Source: Arthrobacter sp. Soil736 (GTDB lineage Bacteria; Actinomycetota; Actinomycetes; Actinomycetales; Micrococcaceae). From it: a stretch of DNA of 44,504 bases. Location of the stretch: NCBI RefSeq assembly GCF_001428005.1, contig NZ_LMSB01000027.1, positions 1 through 44,504 on the forward strand, given 5' to 3'. A program made the translations under genes and the position numbers. Under the pieces are notes generated by a model. The model searched no databases, was not told the DNA's origin, and saw only the letters and a list, made by a program, of their open reading frames with translations. Shown piece by piece: positions 32,960-41,582 of the stretch. Numbering within the stretch: the stretch's first letter is position 1; the number at the start of each line of letters is the position of its first letter.

Positions 32960-33571
32960 TCAGGCGCCGACCCAACGTCGGAGTGTGCTGTTCACGAGCC
33001 CGATCAGCACGGCCGTCCACCAGCAGACTTGTGAGACGGAAAGGGCCATCAGCAGTCGGTTCCTAAGCCTGCGGGCGACCTCGCCGAAGCGCGTCTGCGG
33101 AGGCAGGGCCAGCAGCTGGTGCATGGCTGGCCCTATGCTCAGACCATTGAGCATGAGCACTAGGACACAGGCCAGCTTCACAAGCGTGACGGGGTTGCCC
33201 AGATCCGGGTGGATGAAGGCACCGGAAATCAGTAGCAGGGACAGCCCTCCCCAGATCAGCGGCTTGGCCGCTGACTCCAGGCGACCGGATTCGTGGATCT
33301 CCCTCTTGCCGAGGAGCCAAAGGAACCCGATCCAGTCGATAACCAGTATCGCCCCGAAAGATAGCACCAGGGCGAGGACGTGAACGGCCAGGCCGATCCG
33401 GTGAAGTTCCGGCCCGAAGTCCACGTGGTGGCCGATCACTGCGGCGGTCAGCCACCCGGCAGTGCACAGGAAGCCGAGCAGCAGCGTCCGGACACGCCGA
33501 TTCAACGGCAGGCGGGGTGCCGCTGCTGCCGGCGGTCCGCCCCCTGCCGGCTGCAGCAACTCAGTTCTCAT
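32960..33571 (-). CDS. Integral membrane protein of unknown function
   Basis: Predicted polytopic membrane protein of 203 residues with about five hydrophobic segments (LLLGFLCTAGWLTAAVIG; LAVHVLALVLSFGAILVIDW; IWGGLSLLLISGAFI; LACVLVLMLNGLSI; a final one near MALSVSQVCWWTAVLIG). His pairs (IGHHVDF, LHRIGLAVHV) near membrane edges could bind heme or metal, as in some CopD/DUF2269-like proteins, but this is only a suggestion. It reads leftwards and no partner gene lies beside it; an iron-box-like site lies about 360 bp upstream. Confidence 0.7.
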   Translation of the reverse strand: MRTELLQPAGGGPPAAAAPRLPLNRRVRTLLLGFLCTAGWLTAAVIGHHVDFGPELHRIGLAVHVLALVLSFGAILVIDWIGFLWLLGKREIHESGRLESAAKPLIWGGLSLLLISGAFIHPDLGNPVTLVKLACVLVLMLNGLSIGPAMHQLLALPPQTRFGEVARRLRNRLLMALSVSQVCWWTAVLIGLVNSTLRRWVGA

Positions 33572-33735
33572 GCCACTGCTCGTTTCTGATCGCTCGATGC
33601 GTCACAGTCGACCGGCAGGGCACATACGACGGCTGATTTTCTTTGCCTGGGGCGAGCTCGATGCGAGGGGTGGACCGAGGCGGCGTGCATCGGTCCCGGG
33701 AATCCGTTCATGTTGGTCTTTCAGGAACTGCGCGA

Positions 33736-33918
33736 TTAGGTCAGGGTTTTTTTGACAGGGGCGGCGGGCTTGAATGGTCGGAAGGCGGGCTTTCTAACAG
33801 TGGCGGGAAGCGCCGCGGAGGCGACTAAGCCACCTCCTAGGAGAACGGGGTGGGGTGGGCCGTTCAAGAGTGCGGGCAAATTACGCAAGAGTTTGCTTAC
33901 GTAATTACGCCTCCCCAC
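33736..33918 (-). CDS. Possible small membrane peptide (60 residues)
   Basis: An open frame from GTG 33918 directly follows a TATAGT -10-like box and an iron-box-like palindrome when read leftwards. The product has one hydrophobic stretch (HPVLLGGGLVASAALPA) and a basic tail. GGGAGG overlaps the start rather than preceding it, so initiation is uncertain. The rest of the 33,572-34,083 gap shows no other coding frame. It may be chance. Confidence 0.25.
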   Translation of the reverse strand: MGRRNYVSKLLRNLPALLNGPPHPVLLGGGLVASAALPATVRKPAFRPFKPAAPVKKTLT

Positions 33919-33926
33919 TATAGGGC

Positions 33927-33945
33927 TTAGGTAAGCCTAAGCAAA
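33927..33945. promoter_or_regulatory. IdeR/DtxR-type iron box
   Basis: TTAGGTAAGCCTAAGCAAA matches the 19-bp IdeR/DtxR consensus at about 16 positions by eye. On the minus strand it lies just upstream of a TATAGT -10-like box; on the plus strand it lies about 140 bp before the P19-like lipoprotein gene. It probably makes one or both directions iron-repressed. Confidence 0.6.
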
Positions 33946-34052
33946 CTATGACGTAACGGACGCCTCACCTGGATTCCCATCTGCCAGAACCGCACCGTAC
34001 GGTGGCTGAGGTCACATTGCGGTGATGGATAAAAACTGAGTAAGGTTCACGT

Positions 34053-34071
34053 AAATAAGGCTCCCCTAACT
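34053..34071 (+). promoter_or_regulatory. Second, weaker iron-box-like site
   Basis: Read on the minus strand this is AGTTAGGGGAGCCTTATTT. It keeps the TTAGG and AGCCT cores of an iron box with several mismatches. It overlaps the expected start of the lipoprotein transcript, 13-31 bp before ATG 34084, a position where bound IdeR would block transcription. Confidence 0.4.
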
Positions 34072-34083
34072 AAAGGACTTACG

Positions 34084-34650
34084 ATGCTTCGTGCCACCCT
34101 GGCCGCCCTGACCGCCCCGCTTGCCCTCGCTGCACTCACCGGATGTGGCGCACAAGCCGCCGTAAAGGACGATGGGTTCGCCGTCCCGGCTGGCGTTCAG
34201 AAGCAGTACGAGGTGCTCGCCAATGAGGTTGCCGAAAAGGGCAAAACAGTCGAGTCCGGGGAATGGACCGTCAACCTGATCACCGAGGCTGCCGAACCAT
34301 GGTTCGACGCACACGGTGCGCATTTCCGTGCGCCAAAGGCTGGCGAGACCCATCACATCGAGATCATTCCGACCGAAACCTCGACCGGCCGGATCGTCCC
34401 CAACGTGCCGATCACCCTAGAAGTGGTCGATGCCCAAGACAAGGTCGTGCAAGAGCTGAAGCTAAACTTCTACTACTCGACCTTCTACCACTACGCCAAC
34501 AACTTCACCGTGCCCGAGGCCGGGACCTACACACTGCGTGCCACCCTCGGTGTCCCGGCATTCAACCGCCACGGCGAGGAGTCCGAAACACCCGCCCTGG
34601 CTAAGGGCACGACCGTCGAGTTCACCGACGTCGATCTGACCAAGGAGTGA
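34084..34650 (+). CDS. P19/FtpA-like iron-transport lipoprotein
   Basis: Probable cell-surface metal-binding lipoprotein, 188 residues. The N-terminus is a lipoprotein signal ending in LAALTGC (lipobox; Cys21). The mature part resembles the P19/Tp34 family of periplasmic iron and copper proteins: HHIEIIPTETSTGRIVPNVP, then LELKLNFYYSTFYHYANNF-like text shortened here to NFYYSTFYHYANNF, and a final ATLGVPAFNRHGE; the His and Glu in these blocks are likely metal ligands. Two iron-box-like sites lie upstream, in agreement with an iron-uptake role. In other genomes this gene sits with an FTR1-type permease; none follows here, only the first 30 codons of some next gene. Family assignment is good, function in isolation is uncertain. 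Confidence 0.78.
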   Translation: MLRATLAALTAPLALAALTGCGAQAAVKDDGFAVPAGVQKQYEVLANEVAEKGKTVESGEWTVNLITEAAEPWFDAHGAHFRAPKAGETHHIEIIPTETSTGRIVPNVPITLEVVDAQDKVVQELKLNFYYSTFYHYANNFTVPEAGTYTLRATLGVPAFNRHGEESETPALAKGTTVEFTDVDLTKE

Positions 34651-34652
34651 CC

Positions 34653-34745
34653 ATGCACCGCACATTCACGGTGTCTCTAAACGGCCACACCGGCTCGGAT
34701 GCGAGTGCCGCGTCAGGCAACGTTTGCGCGGCAAGGTCTGTGTGA
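34653..34745 (+). pseudogene. Possible truncated downstream gene of the P19 operon
   Basis: ATG 34653 lies 2 bp after the lipoprotein stop, and AAGGAG at the end of that gene would serve as its ribosome site. The frame runs for only 30 codons (MHRTFTVSLNGHTGSDA and on) and then meets TGA 34743-34745. The tight spacing is that of an operon partner, but the remainder is missing, so the operon seems cut near 34,690-34,745. Confidence 0.3.
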
Positions 34746-34882
34746 TATTTTCAGCGGAGCCGTGCAGCTCTACGACTGGAGGAGGTGAGACCGATCAACA
34801 CTGTGATGACAGGTCGAGCCTCCCTCCCGTGCATGGTCTAGGGAGCGCCCGCGCAGGCACCCTCGAAAGGCTTGGAAACGCC
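34746..34882 (+). other. Structured leader region before hydrolase gene
   Basis: The 137 bp before ATG 34883 contain a strong Shine-Dalgarno-like GGAGGAGG (34778-34785) far from any start codon, complementary CCTCC (34819-34823), and a second pair AGACC/GGTCT (34788-34792 with 34835-34839). CTCCCT/AGGGAG form another stem. The pairings exclude each other in part. An 18-codon frame from GTG 34785 ends at TAG 34841, but its ribosome site is too close. This could be an RNA switch, attenuator or leader peptide; nothing identifies the class. Confidence 0.3.
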
Positions 34883-35620
34883 ATGCACTTCAGCTTGACC
34901 TCCCAGACGTCGACCGACGGCGTCACCGAACAATCCTTCACCCTTGGCGAGATCCCCGGCGTGCTGTTCACGCCGGAAGGCGCCACCGGCCCTCGCCCGC
35001 TGATCCTCATGGGACACGGCGGCGGCCAGCACAAGAAGGCCCCCGGCGTCCTGGCCAACGCGCACCGGTTCGCCGCAGAGGGCGGTTTCGCCGTCGCCGC
35101 AATCGATGCCCCTAACCACGGCGACCGGCCGAAAGACGAACAGTTCATCCAGTTCGCGGGCGACATGCGGACCCGCATGGCCGCCGGAAACGATCCGACT
35201 GAGCTGGTCGCGGCCATGCACGACCTGCTGGCCGGGCAGGCCGTCGCCGACTGGCAGGCCGTTCTGACCGAGGTCCAGAAGCTTGACCACGTAGGCGCCG
35301 GCCCGGTCGGCTATCTGGGTGTGTCGATGGGCTGCGGGCTCGGTATGCCGCTACTCGCCGCCGAACCCCGGGTCCGCGCCGCGGTGCTGGGCCTGCTCGG
35401 CGCGCACGGGCTGGCCGAGACCGCCGCCCGCGTCACTGTGCCGGTGCAGTTCCTGCTCCAATGGGACGATACGCGGGTGCCCAGGGACCATGCCTTGGCG
35501 CTGTTCGACGCCCTGGGCTCGACAGACAAGACGCTGCACGCCAACCCCGGCGACCATGGGGGAATCCCCGCGTTCGAAACCGACAATGCGCTGCGGTTCT
35601 TCGCCCGGCACCTTGGATAA
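34883..35620 (+). CDS. Alpha/beta hydrolase (dienelactone-hydrolase-like)
   Basis: Cytoplasmic alpha/beta-fold hydrolase, 245 residues. The oxyanion strand is LILMGHGGGQHK, the nucleophile elbow GVSMG (Ser), the acid in LLQWDDTRVPR and the His in NPGDHGG. The shape fits the dienelactone hydrolase/S9-like esterase group. ATG 34883 follows a weak GAAAGG; an upstream in-frame ATG would run through the structured leader. Substrate unknown. It appears to be transcribed on its own in a patchwork region. Confidence 0.82.
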   Translation: MHFSLTSQTSTDGVTEQSFTLGEIPGVLFTPEGATGPRPLILMGHGGGQHKKAPGVLANAHRFAAEGGFAVAAIDAPNHGDRPKDEQFIQFAGDMRTRMAAGNDPTELVAAMHDLLAGQAVADWQAVLTEVQKLDHVGAGPVGYLGVSMGCGLGMPLLAAEPRVRAAVLGLLGAHGLAETAARVTVPVQFLLQWDDTRVPRDHALALFDALGSTDKTLHANPGDHGGIPAFETDNALRFFARHLG

Positions 35621-36141
35621 CGCGGCTGCCTTGTAGCTCGCGACGCGCTGGCCGATCCGTTCCCGGTCAGCGTGTTGGAGCCAGAGTGTTCAGCACGGCC
35701 GGGCGGTGCGGGTGCGGGAAATGCGCCTCGTCGCCGCCTCGGGGGAGCGGTGGCTCCTTAGGTGTCTCGTTTCCAAGGAACGGGCCCAGCGTGGGGTAAA
35801 CAGGTGGCGGCGCCGCTCTATGCCGAGCTCTTGCAGATCCTCACTGTGCGAGGCCCCCAACGAAGGGCGCGGGTCCCGGGTTTTCCCAAGCTGCCCGAGT
35901 GAGAGTGGAGCCAGTCCTGCACCTGAGATTGTCGCGAGGCGTCAATGCGGGACAGCCGGGTTCGGTCCCTTTCCCCAAGATGTAACCGGGCCCGGCTCCT
36001 AGGGACCTGTGCCCGGCGGCTGCTGGGGCCGCCGGCACGGGACCGGGAAAACGCTCGCTTGTGAATGCTCGTTCTAAAGCTCGGGACTGACGTTGTCTGC
36101 GGGGCGGCGGGTGCGGAGCCCAAGGCTTCGTGGGGAGGGTG
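35621..36141. other. Intergenic stretch, about 520 bp, with a hairpin
   Basis: No convincing gene was seen. A strong imperfect hairpin (36009-36020 with 36028-36038, one bulged base) lies near the right end and could stop transcripts coming leftwards from vapC, although there is no T-run. The open frames seen here lack ribosome sites and protein-like composition. Confidence 0.45.
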
Positions 36142-36540
36142 CTACCGCGTTACGCCCGGGGAAAGTGTGCTCAGTCCGGCATCAGTCGCTGCGGTGACCA
36201 GTTCGACGTCGTAGGCAATCAGCACGTCCGTCTCTAGGCGGATCGCAGTCGCCAAGTGTATGGCGTCGGCGCTGCGCAGCCTCCCGGGCATTGCTGCGGC
36301 GTAGAGGAGATCCGAACGGGCCAGATCGACCAGGTTGATTCCACCCAGCACCGTATTGATTAGTTCGGCCGGCAGGGCGCGGCGCTTTCCGGCGCAGTGA
36401 AGTTCGGTATATAAGAGCATGGAGGCGACCAAGTGGTTGCCTCCTTGCGCCGCCGTTGAGAGATGCTCGGCCAACGCAGTGGACTCGGTTTCCTCGACGA
36501 CGAGTTTGAGTGCAGCTGATGTGTCTACGTAGATGATCAA
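36142..36540 (-). CDS. vapC: VapC-like PIN-domain toxin
   Basis: Predicted Mg-dependent ribonuclease toxin of 132 residues. The four acidic PIN residues are visible: Asp in IIYVDTSAAL (D6), Glu in LYTELHCAG, Asp in RSADAIHLATA and Asp in IAYDVELVTAA. Length is typical. ATG 36540 overlaps the antitoxin stop (ATGA). The pair lies directly after jetD on the same strand, so it may stabilise the Wadjet locus. Confidence 0.88.
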   Translation of the reverse strand: MIIYVDTSAALKLVVEETESTALAEHLSTAAQGGNHLVASMLLYTELHCAGKRRALPAELINTVLGGINLVDLARSDLLYAAAMPGRLRSADAIHLATAIRLETDVLIAYDVELVTAATDAGLSTLSPGVTR

Positions 36541-36803
36541 CGGTCGCCGCGCAGGTCGGACAGGATTTCTGCGCTGTCGGCATCACTTTTCACGCGAGGC
36601 AGGATCCGGAAATCGACGGGTCCCAAGGCCGCCCGCCTCACGCTTCCCGAGAGGAGCAGCCGCTCGAAAGGGGAGGCAGCAGGGGGTATCAGAGTAGCCG
36701 CCACCTCGCCGTTGTTGGTGACGTCGATGGTCTCGCCGTTCTTCACGCGCTCGAGGATCTTGCTGCTCTGATTGCGGAGCTCGCGATGCGGGATTGTTGT
36801 CAT
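36537..36803 (-). CDS. vapB: VapB-like (Phd/YefM-type) antitoxin
   Basis: Antitoxin of 88 residues. The N-terminus has the Phd/YefM pattern (TIPHRELRNQSSKILERV, NGETIDVTNNGEVAATLIP), which binds operator DNA. The remainder would wrap the toxin. ATG 36803 has GGAGGC before it; a longer frame to 36848 would run into the end of jetD and the short repeat. The gene starts 42 bp after the jetD stop, so read-through from the Wadjet operon is likely. Confidence 0.85.
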   Translation of the reverse strand: MTTIPHRELRNQSSKILERVKNGETIDVTNNGEVAATLIPPAASPFERLLLSGSVRRAALGPVDFRILPRVKSDADSAEILSDLRGDR

Positions 36804-36834
36804 GACTGCCTCCGTAGCAATCGTAGCAACGGGT

Positions 36835-36851
36835 TTCGACAGGCTCAACCA
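36835..36851. repeat. Short repeat TTCGACA..CTCAACCA, copy 2
   Basis: Second copy of the 17-bp repeat found at 31948-31964, again across the jetD stop codon. Its presence at both jetD ends suggests that the two jetD tails come from one ancestral locus. Confidence 0.5.
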
Positions 36852-38161
36852 CCAGGGAGGAGTCGGTCGAGAGCCCAGTCCCAGCGGATCAGTTCCTGTT
36901 CGAGGCGGACTGCTGGTCCGTAGGTGTCATTGCGAAAAGCTTCGTACAGTTCGGACTCCTCCGCGGAAAGCCTGGCCAGCTCTGCCCGGGATTGCTTCGG
37001 TTCACTACCCCAGACGTCCCGGTGCGCCATCAGCGTGGCCTCATCCATGAGGACGCTCGTCACGTGAGGATGCGCTGCCCGCAGCTGGTCGAGGATGTGG
37101 AAGCCGTGGGTGTCCAGGTCGCCCCAGTACAGGACCTCGCAGTCCTGAAGCCAGGCTGCGTCCCGCAGGGCCGAGAAACCATACCCGGCACCGAAGAGCG
37201 CCAAAGTGCCAGGCCGCTCGGGCAGGGCCAGAAAGTTGACGAGGTTCTCGGTGACGATGACAGTCTGAACAGGCAAACGGAGCAAACTGAAAGCCTCCGC
37301 CGTGACCGTGATGTCCCGCCCTTCACCGAGTAGTGGCCTGTCTGCATCCAAGAGCCGAAACCGCACGAGCTCGGGCGGATGCAGGAATCCGTGCCGCGCC
37401 GCGAAGCGGGCTGCCGGAGTGCGTGCCGAGCCGTTCCCCAGCACCGCATCGCCAGCCTCCGGCACCGAGGGAGCCTCCGCTGATTCCGATGCATCATCAG
37501 CGGCCTCGACTTCGACCACGCCGCCGTCATCCTCAGGCGCCCTTGCCTCCGCCGGCTCAGACCCGGCCCCTCCAGCCGCCAGCACCGCCGCCATCTCGTC
37601 GATGACCCTCCGGTGACCCTCGATGAATTTCGTGTGCACCCCGGGAAGGCTGAGCTGCCGCACGTAGATGCCCGGTGCAGGATGGTCGCGGAGCCAGAGC
37701 GCCACCCTGGCTGCCGTCAGCGCCGCCTCGCCCAGGCCTAGCAGCTGCTGCGGACGCTTCAGCGCCCAGCGGCGTAGCGCCGGGTCCAGATCGCACAGCC
37801 CTGCAGCAAGCTCGCGGAACCGGACCGCGTCCCGGGTCTTGCTGACAAAGGCCATCTCATCTTCGACCGAAGCAAATACAGCCGCCGACGGAATCCGGTT
37901 CGACCCGATCGTCGTGCGCCCCACTTCGGCTGTTTCCAGCGAATACTTGCCAGCGCCTGCGACGAGTTGGGTGGCCCACGCCTGAGCGGCCGCATAGTCC
38001 TTGAGTAGTTCAGCCGCCGTCGGTCGCTTCAAAGATCGACGCCGCGGATAGACGCCGGACGGTTCCAGCAGCTCCCGCAGCAGCGATCCGCTGTTCCAGG
38101 CCTTCAACGACTGAGCCCGGAGCATTGCCAGCGTGGTCCACGGCGATGACTCAGCCGGCAC
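36845..38161 (-). CDS. jetD: Wadjet subunit JetD (DUF3322/DUF2220, Toprim nuclease)
   Basis: Nuclease subunit of the Wadjet anti-plasmid system, 438 residues. The N-terminal half matches the DUF3322 type. The C-terminal DUF2220/Toprim-like half has Glu in IVTENLVNFLALP and the catalytic Asp pair in YWGDLDTHGFHIL. JetD cuts DNA that JetABC has extruded (known for the family). Between the halves is an acidic, low-complexity insert of about 60 residues (EAADDASESAEAP and flanks) that could be a flexible linker. GTG 38161 overlaps the jetC end by 11 bp. The last codons match the remnant at 31958-32026. Confidence 0.92.
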   Translation of the reverse strand: MPAESSPWTTLAMLRAQSLKAWNSGSLLRELLEPSGVYPRRRSLKRPTAAELLKDYAAAQAWATQLVAGAGKYSLETAEVGRTTIGSNRIPSAAVFASVEDEMAFVSKTRDAVRFRELAAGLCDLDPALRRWALKRPQQLLGLGEAALTAARVALWLRDHPAPGIYVRQLSLPGVHTKFIEGHRRVIDEMAAVLAAGGAGSEPAEARAPEDDGGVVEVEAADDASESAEAPSVPEAGDAVLGNGSARTPAARFAARHGFLHPPELVRFRLLDADRPLLGEGRDITVTAEAFSLLRLPVQTVIVTENLVNFLALPERPGTLALFGAGYGFSALRDAAWLQDCEVLYWGDLDTHGFHILDQLRAAHPHVTSVLMDEATLMAHRDVWGSEPKQSRAELARLSAEESELYEAFRNDTYGPAVRLEQELIRWDWALDRLLPGG

Positions 38162-41100
38162 GCCTGTCCCGTTCGTCCCGGTACTCCTGGATGGTCATGT
38201 TGCGCAGCTGTGAGTCGTCGCCGTTGGTGTTCGCTACGAATCCCACGTGCGAGACAAAGGGCTCGATCACGTGGATTTTCTGCAACGGCGTAACGATCAG
38301 CAGCTGCAGTTTCATCCGCTGGAACAGCTCCAGGCCATAGCGCGCCGACTCGTCGGATCCGCGGCCGAACGCCTCGTCAATCACCACGAACCGGAAGCTG
38401 CGCCCGCTGCCCGCGTTCTTGCCGGCACCCCGCCCTGAGCCCAGGCCGAACTGGAACGCCAGCGCCGCCGCGAGGATGGTGTAGGCCAGCTTCTCCTTCT
38501 GCCCGCCCGACTTGCCGCCCGAGTCGGTGAAATGCTCGAACTCCTCGCCGGTCTCGGTCCACTTCTCCGATGCGGAGAAGGTGAACCAGTTCCGCACGTC
38601 CGTGACCTTGGCGGTCCACCGTTCGTCCAGGGTGGTGTAGCCGTCCCGGCCCCGGAACCGCTCGATGAGCCGCTCCACCTGCAGGTACTTCTGCTCGGAA
38701 TACTGGTCCTCGTCCCCGATGGTCCCCTCTGAGCAGGCCCGCAGGTCGATGCCGAACTGCCGGACGTCCAGGTCCGTGGTGTTCTGGTGCTCCAGCTGGA
38801 TGTGGCGGCCGGTGTTGTACTCGATGCCGGCGAGGGACAGGTTGATTTCCCCGATCCGGTTCACGATGTCCTGCCGGCGGCTGTCCAGGAACGCGTTGAA
38901 CGCCACCACCTCATGGATGGTGTTCTGGTTCAGCGACTCCTTGAAGCGGGCCTCGAAGCGGGGAAGATCGTTGTCCTCCAGCTGCTGGAGCATCCGGTTG
39001 AAGTCCCCGGCAGCGCCGAGGGCGGCATCGATTTCGGTGGTCTCGTTCGGGTACTTGTTCCGGAAATCGGCCATCAGCCGGACCGTGTTCTCTGCGGTCC
39101 GGGCAATCCGCTTCACCAGCGCGTCGATCACGTCCGTCAGCCCGGCGCGGACGGTGCTTTCCACTGCGGCGGTGTTCTTGTACGTGAGTGCCTTGTCCCC
39201 GAGCGCCTCTGCGGCGAGCTTGTCGACGGCGGCCAGCACGCCGCCGTCGTCCGTCAGCGGCTGCTCACGCAGCACGCTGACGCACTCGTCAATCGCCGCG
39301 GCGATCTCCTTGGCCGCTTCCTCGTTGGCGCCGATCCGGCGCTGGAGTTTGTCCGCCTTCTCTTCGAGACGCCGCAGCTCGGCAATCACGGCAGCCTCCT
39401 TGGCGGCCAGCTCCTGCAGGACGTCGCTGGCGGCCTCGAGCCCGGCCTTCTCCTTCTTCAGATCCTCGATCCGGCGGGCAGTGAGCTGCCAGCTGATCTC
39501 GGCGAAGTCCGCCACTGAGCGCACCGTGCCGAGCTGCTGGTTTTCCCGGCCCAGGGAGCCCAGGGCGTCGTCCACTTTGCGGAGCCGCGCGGTGATGCCC
39601 TGCAGCTGGCCGCGGACCTCGTCCTGTTCGGTGAGGAAGCGGGTGACCTTGTCCTGGTTGTCCCAGCCGAGAACGTAGTTGCGCCGGTCGGCCAGGTCAC
39701 GGCGGTCATCCTTCTCGTGCCGGCCGCGGCCGCCCTTGAGCTGGCCGTTGACGGTGAGCGCCTTGGGGTAGCGGCGGAAGTCCTCCAGGTTGTCGCAGCA
39801 GAAGTAGTCAAACCTGTTGCTGAGCTCATCCAGCAGGAAGCTCCGGAACGGCGTGCCCTGCTTGATGGCGATCTTCGCCGCGAGCGTGCCCGGTTCAGGG
39901 GCCGCAGGAGAGTACGAGTCGCCCACTTTGAGGTAGACCAGCCGTCCGCGGAGGTTGTTGCCGTCCACCCAGCTACTCACGGCCCGGTAATGCTCGGAGG
40001 GGACCAGCAGGGAGAGGGCAAACCCGTGCAGGGTCCGTTCCGCGGCCCCTTCCCAGGCGGCTTCGCCGTCGCGGACCCGCAGCAGTTCACCGGCGTAGGG
40101 CAGGGCATTTTCCGGTACCCCGGTGCCCTCAGACAGACGACGGCGGAGCTCCAGTTGGGGGCGCGGCAGCAGGTTGGGGCGGGACTGCAGGCTGGTCAGC
40201 TCTGCCGCGAGTTCAGCAGCGCGCTCGCTGAGCGCGGTGCGCTCGACCGTCAGGCCGGTGCGGTCCTCCTGCAGCCCGCCGTGCCGGGACCGGAGCTCCG
40301 TTTCTACCTCGGCCAGCCGGGCCCGGTTGGCGTCGAAGAGAACCCGGTCTTCGGGGACCTGCAGGCCCAGGTCAGCAGCCGCCGTCGTGTAGTTCTCGAA
40401 GCGGGCACGCTGGGCGCGGGACTCCTGGGCCAGGCGGGTGATGTCGGCATCGATCGCGGCAAGCCGGCCGCCGCCGTTGGTGCGGATGTCATCCTTGACG
40501 ACGGCGAGTTCCTCCCGCAGCCGCGCAATCTCGGCGGACAGCGCGTCGCCGTCCTCCCGGAGCCGCACACCGGTGCCCTCCAGCTCCGCCTGGTGCTCAA
40601 GGCTCAGCTTCAGCCGCCGGTCCGTGAACCACGGATGCAGCTGGTCCCGCTGCGACCGGGACAGCTCGTCCTCGCGGCTCAGCCTGGTGTGCTGCGCGGC
40701 GCCGTCCCTGATGGGCGTCAGCAGCGTGATCTGGTCCTTGGCCCGCAGCACGGCGTCGTGGGCTTTCTTCAGGTCGTCGAAGTGGTGGATGAGGTTGCTG
40801 ATCCGGGCGGCAACGTCGTCCTCCTCGAGCATGTTGGTGCGCACGAACGAGGTGATGTTTTCCACCTGCTTCATGGACACCGTGCGGTGGAACAGCTCCA
40901 TTGCCTGGTTCCCGCTGATGCCGAACTGCCGTTTGAACGCTGCGCCGTAGGGCTCGAAGGCATCATGGACGGTGACACCGGCCGTGCGGAGCTTCTTTTT
41001 CAGCTTGGCCGGGTCCTGGCCGAAGTTGGCGAAGTCCGCCGCGATGGACTGGTCCGCCTCGGCGAGGGAGTAGAACCGGTTGGGCTGGCCCGCCTCCTGC

Positions 41101-41582
41101 GTGGCCCAGAGCGTGACCGCCAGGGTGACCGACTTGTCCAGCACCGCGTTGTGGAAGACGCCGAGCACCACCGTGAGTGCGCCCGTTCCGCGCAGCGCCA
41201 CCGGCTTGGAGTGCTCACCCCCGGTGCTGCGCGTGCTCTTGTGGAAGCCCCGGACATAGGACATCAGGCTGCGTTCCTTCTTCTGCGCACCCGCGGCCTT
41301 GTTGTAGTCGATGCGGTGGGCAGGCAACAGCAGCGTGGTGATGGCATCCACCACGGTGGACTTCCCCGACCCGATGTCGCCGGTGAGGAGGCTGTTGGCG
41401 CCGTCCAGCCGGAACGTGCGGACGCCCTGGTGGAACGTCCCCCAATTGAGCAGTTCCAGGCGGTGCAGCCGGAATCCCGGGGGAGTGCCGGCGTCGTCCG
41501 TCTTTTCTGCAGCCGCACCGCCTGCCGGCTCGGGCGCCCGGTTGTCGAAGCTGAAGAGGCTGTCCTGCAGCTCGGTGCTCAT
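38151..41582 (-). CDS. jetC: Wadjet subunit JetC (SMC/MukB-like ATPase)
   Basis: SMC-like ATPase motor of Wadjet, 1143 residues. Walker A is GDIGSGKST (residues 68-76). A long coiled-coil with a central hinge region follows. The ABC signature is KSGGQKEKLAYT and Walker B is FVVIDEAFGRGSDESA near the C-terminus. JetABC forms a dimeric complex that extrudes loops on small circular DNA and calls in JetD. ATG 41582 overlaps the jetB stop (ATGA). An antisense 647-codon open frame across it is an effect of high GC. Confidence 0.95.
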   Translation of the reverse strand: MSTELQDSLFSFDNRAPEPAGGAAAEKTDDAGTPPGFRLHRLELLNWGTFHQGVRTFRLDGANSLLTGDIGSGKSTVVDAITTLLLPAHRIDYNKAAGAQKKERSLMSYVRGFHKSTRSTGGEHSKPVALRGTGALTVVLGVFHNAVLDKSVTLAVTLWATQEAGQPNRFYSLAEADQSIAADFANFGQDPAKLKKKLRTAGVTVHDAFEPYGAAFKRQFGISGNQAMELFHRTVSMKQVENITSFVRTNMLEEDDVAARISNLIHHFDDLKKAHDAVLRAKDQITLLTPIRDGAAQHTRLSREDELSRSQRDQLHPWFTDRRLKLSLEHQAELEGTGVRLREDGDALSAEIARLREELAVVKDDIRTNGGGRLAAIDADITRLAQESRAQRARFENYTTAAADLGLQVPEDRVLFDANRARLAEVETELRSRHGGLQEDRTGLTVERTALSERAAELAAELTSLQSRPNLLPRPQLELRRRLSEGTGVPENALPYAGELLRVRDGEAAWEGAAERTLHGFALSLLVPSEHYRAVSSWVDGNNLRGRLVYLKVGDSYSPAAPEPGTLAAKIAIKQGTPFRSFLLDELSNRFDYFCCDNLEDFRRYPKALTVNGQLKGGRGRHEKDDRRDLADRRNYVLGWDNQDKVTRFLTEQDEVRGQLQGITARLRKVDDALGSLGRENQQLGTVRSVADFAEISWQLTARRIEDLKKEKAGLEAASDVLQELAAKEAAVIAELRRLEEKADKLQRRIGANEEAAKEIAAAIDECVSVLREQPLTDDGGVLAAVDKLAAEALGDKALTYKNTAAVESTVRAGLTDVIDALVKRIARTAENTVRLMADFRNKYPNETTEIDAALGAAGDFNRMLQQLEDNDLPRFEARFKESLNQNTIHEVVAFNAFLDSRRQDIVNRIGEINLSLAGIEYNTGRHIQLEHQNTTDLDVRQFGIDLRACSEGTIGDEDQYSEQKYLQVERLIERFRGRDGYTTLDERWTAKVTDVRNWFTFSASEKWTETGEEFEHFTDSGGKSGGQKEKLAYTILAAALAFQFGLGSGRGAGKNAGSGRSFRFVVIDEAFGRGSDESARYGLELFQRMKLQLLIVTPLQKIHVIEPFVSHVGFVANTNGDDSQLRNMTIQEYRDERDRRAG

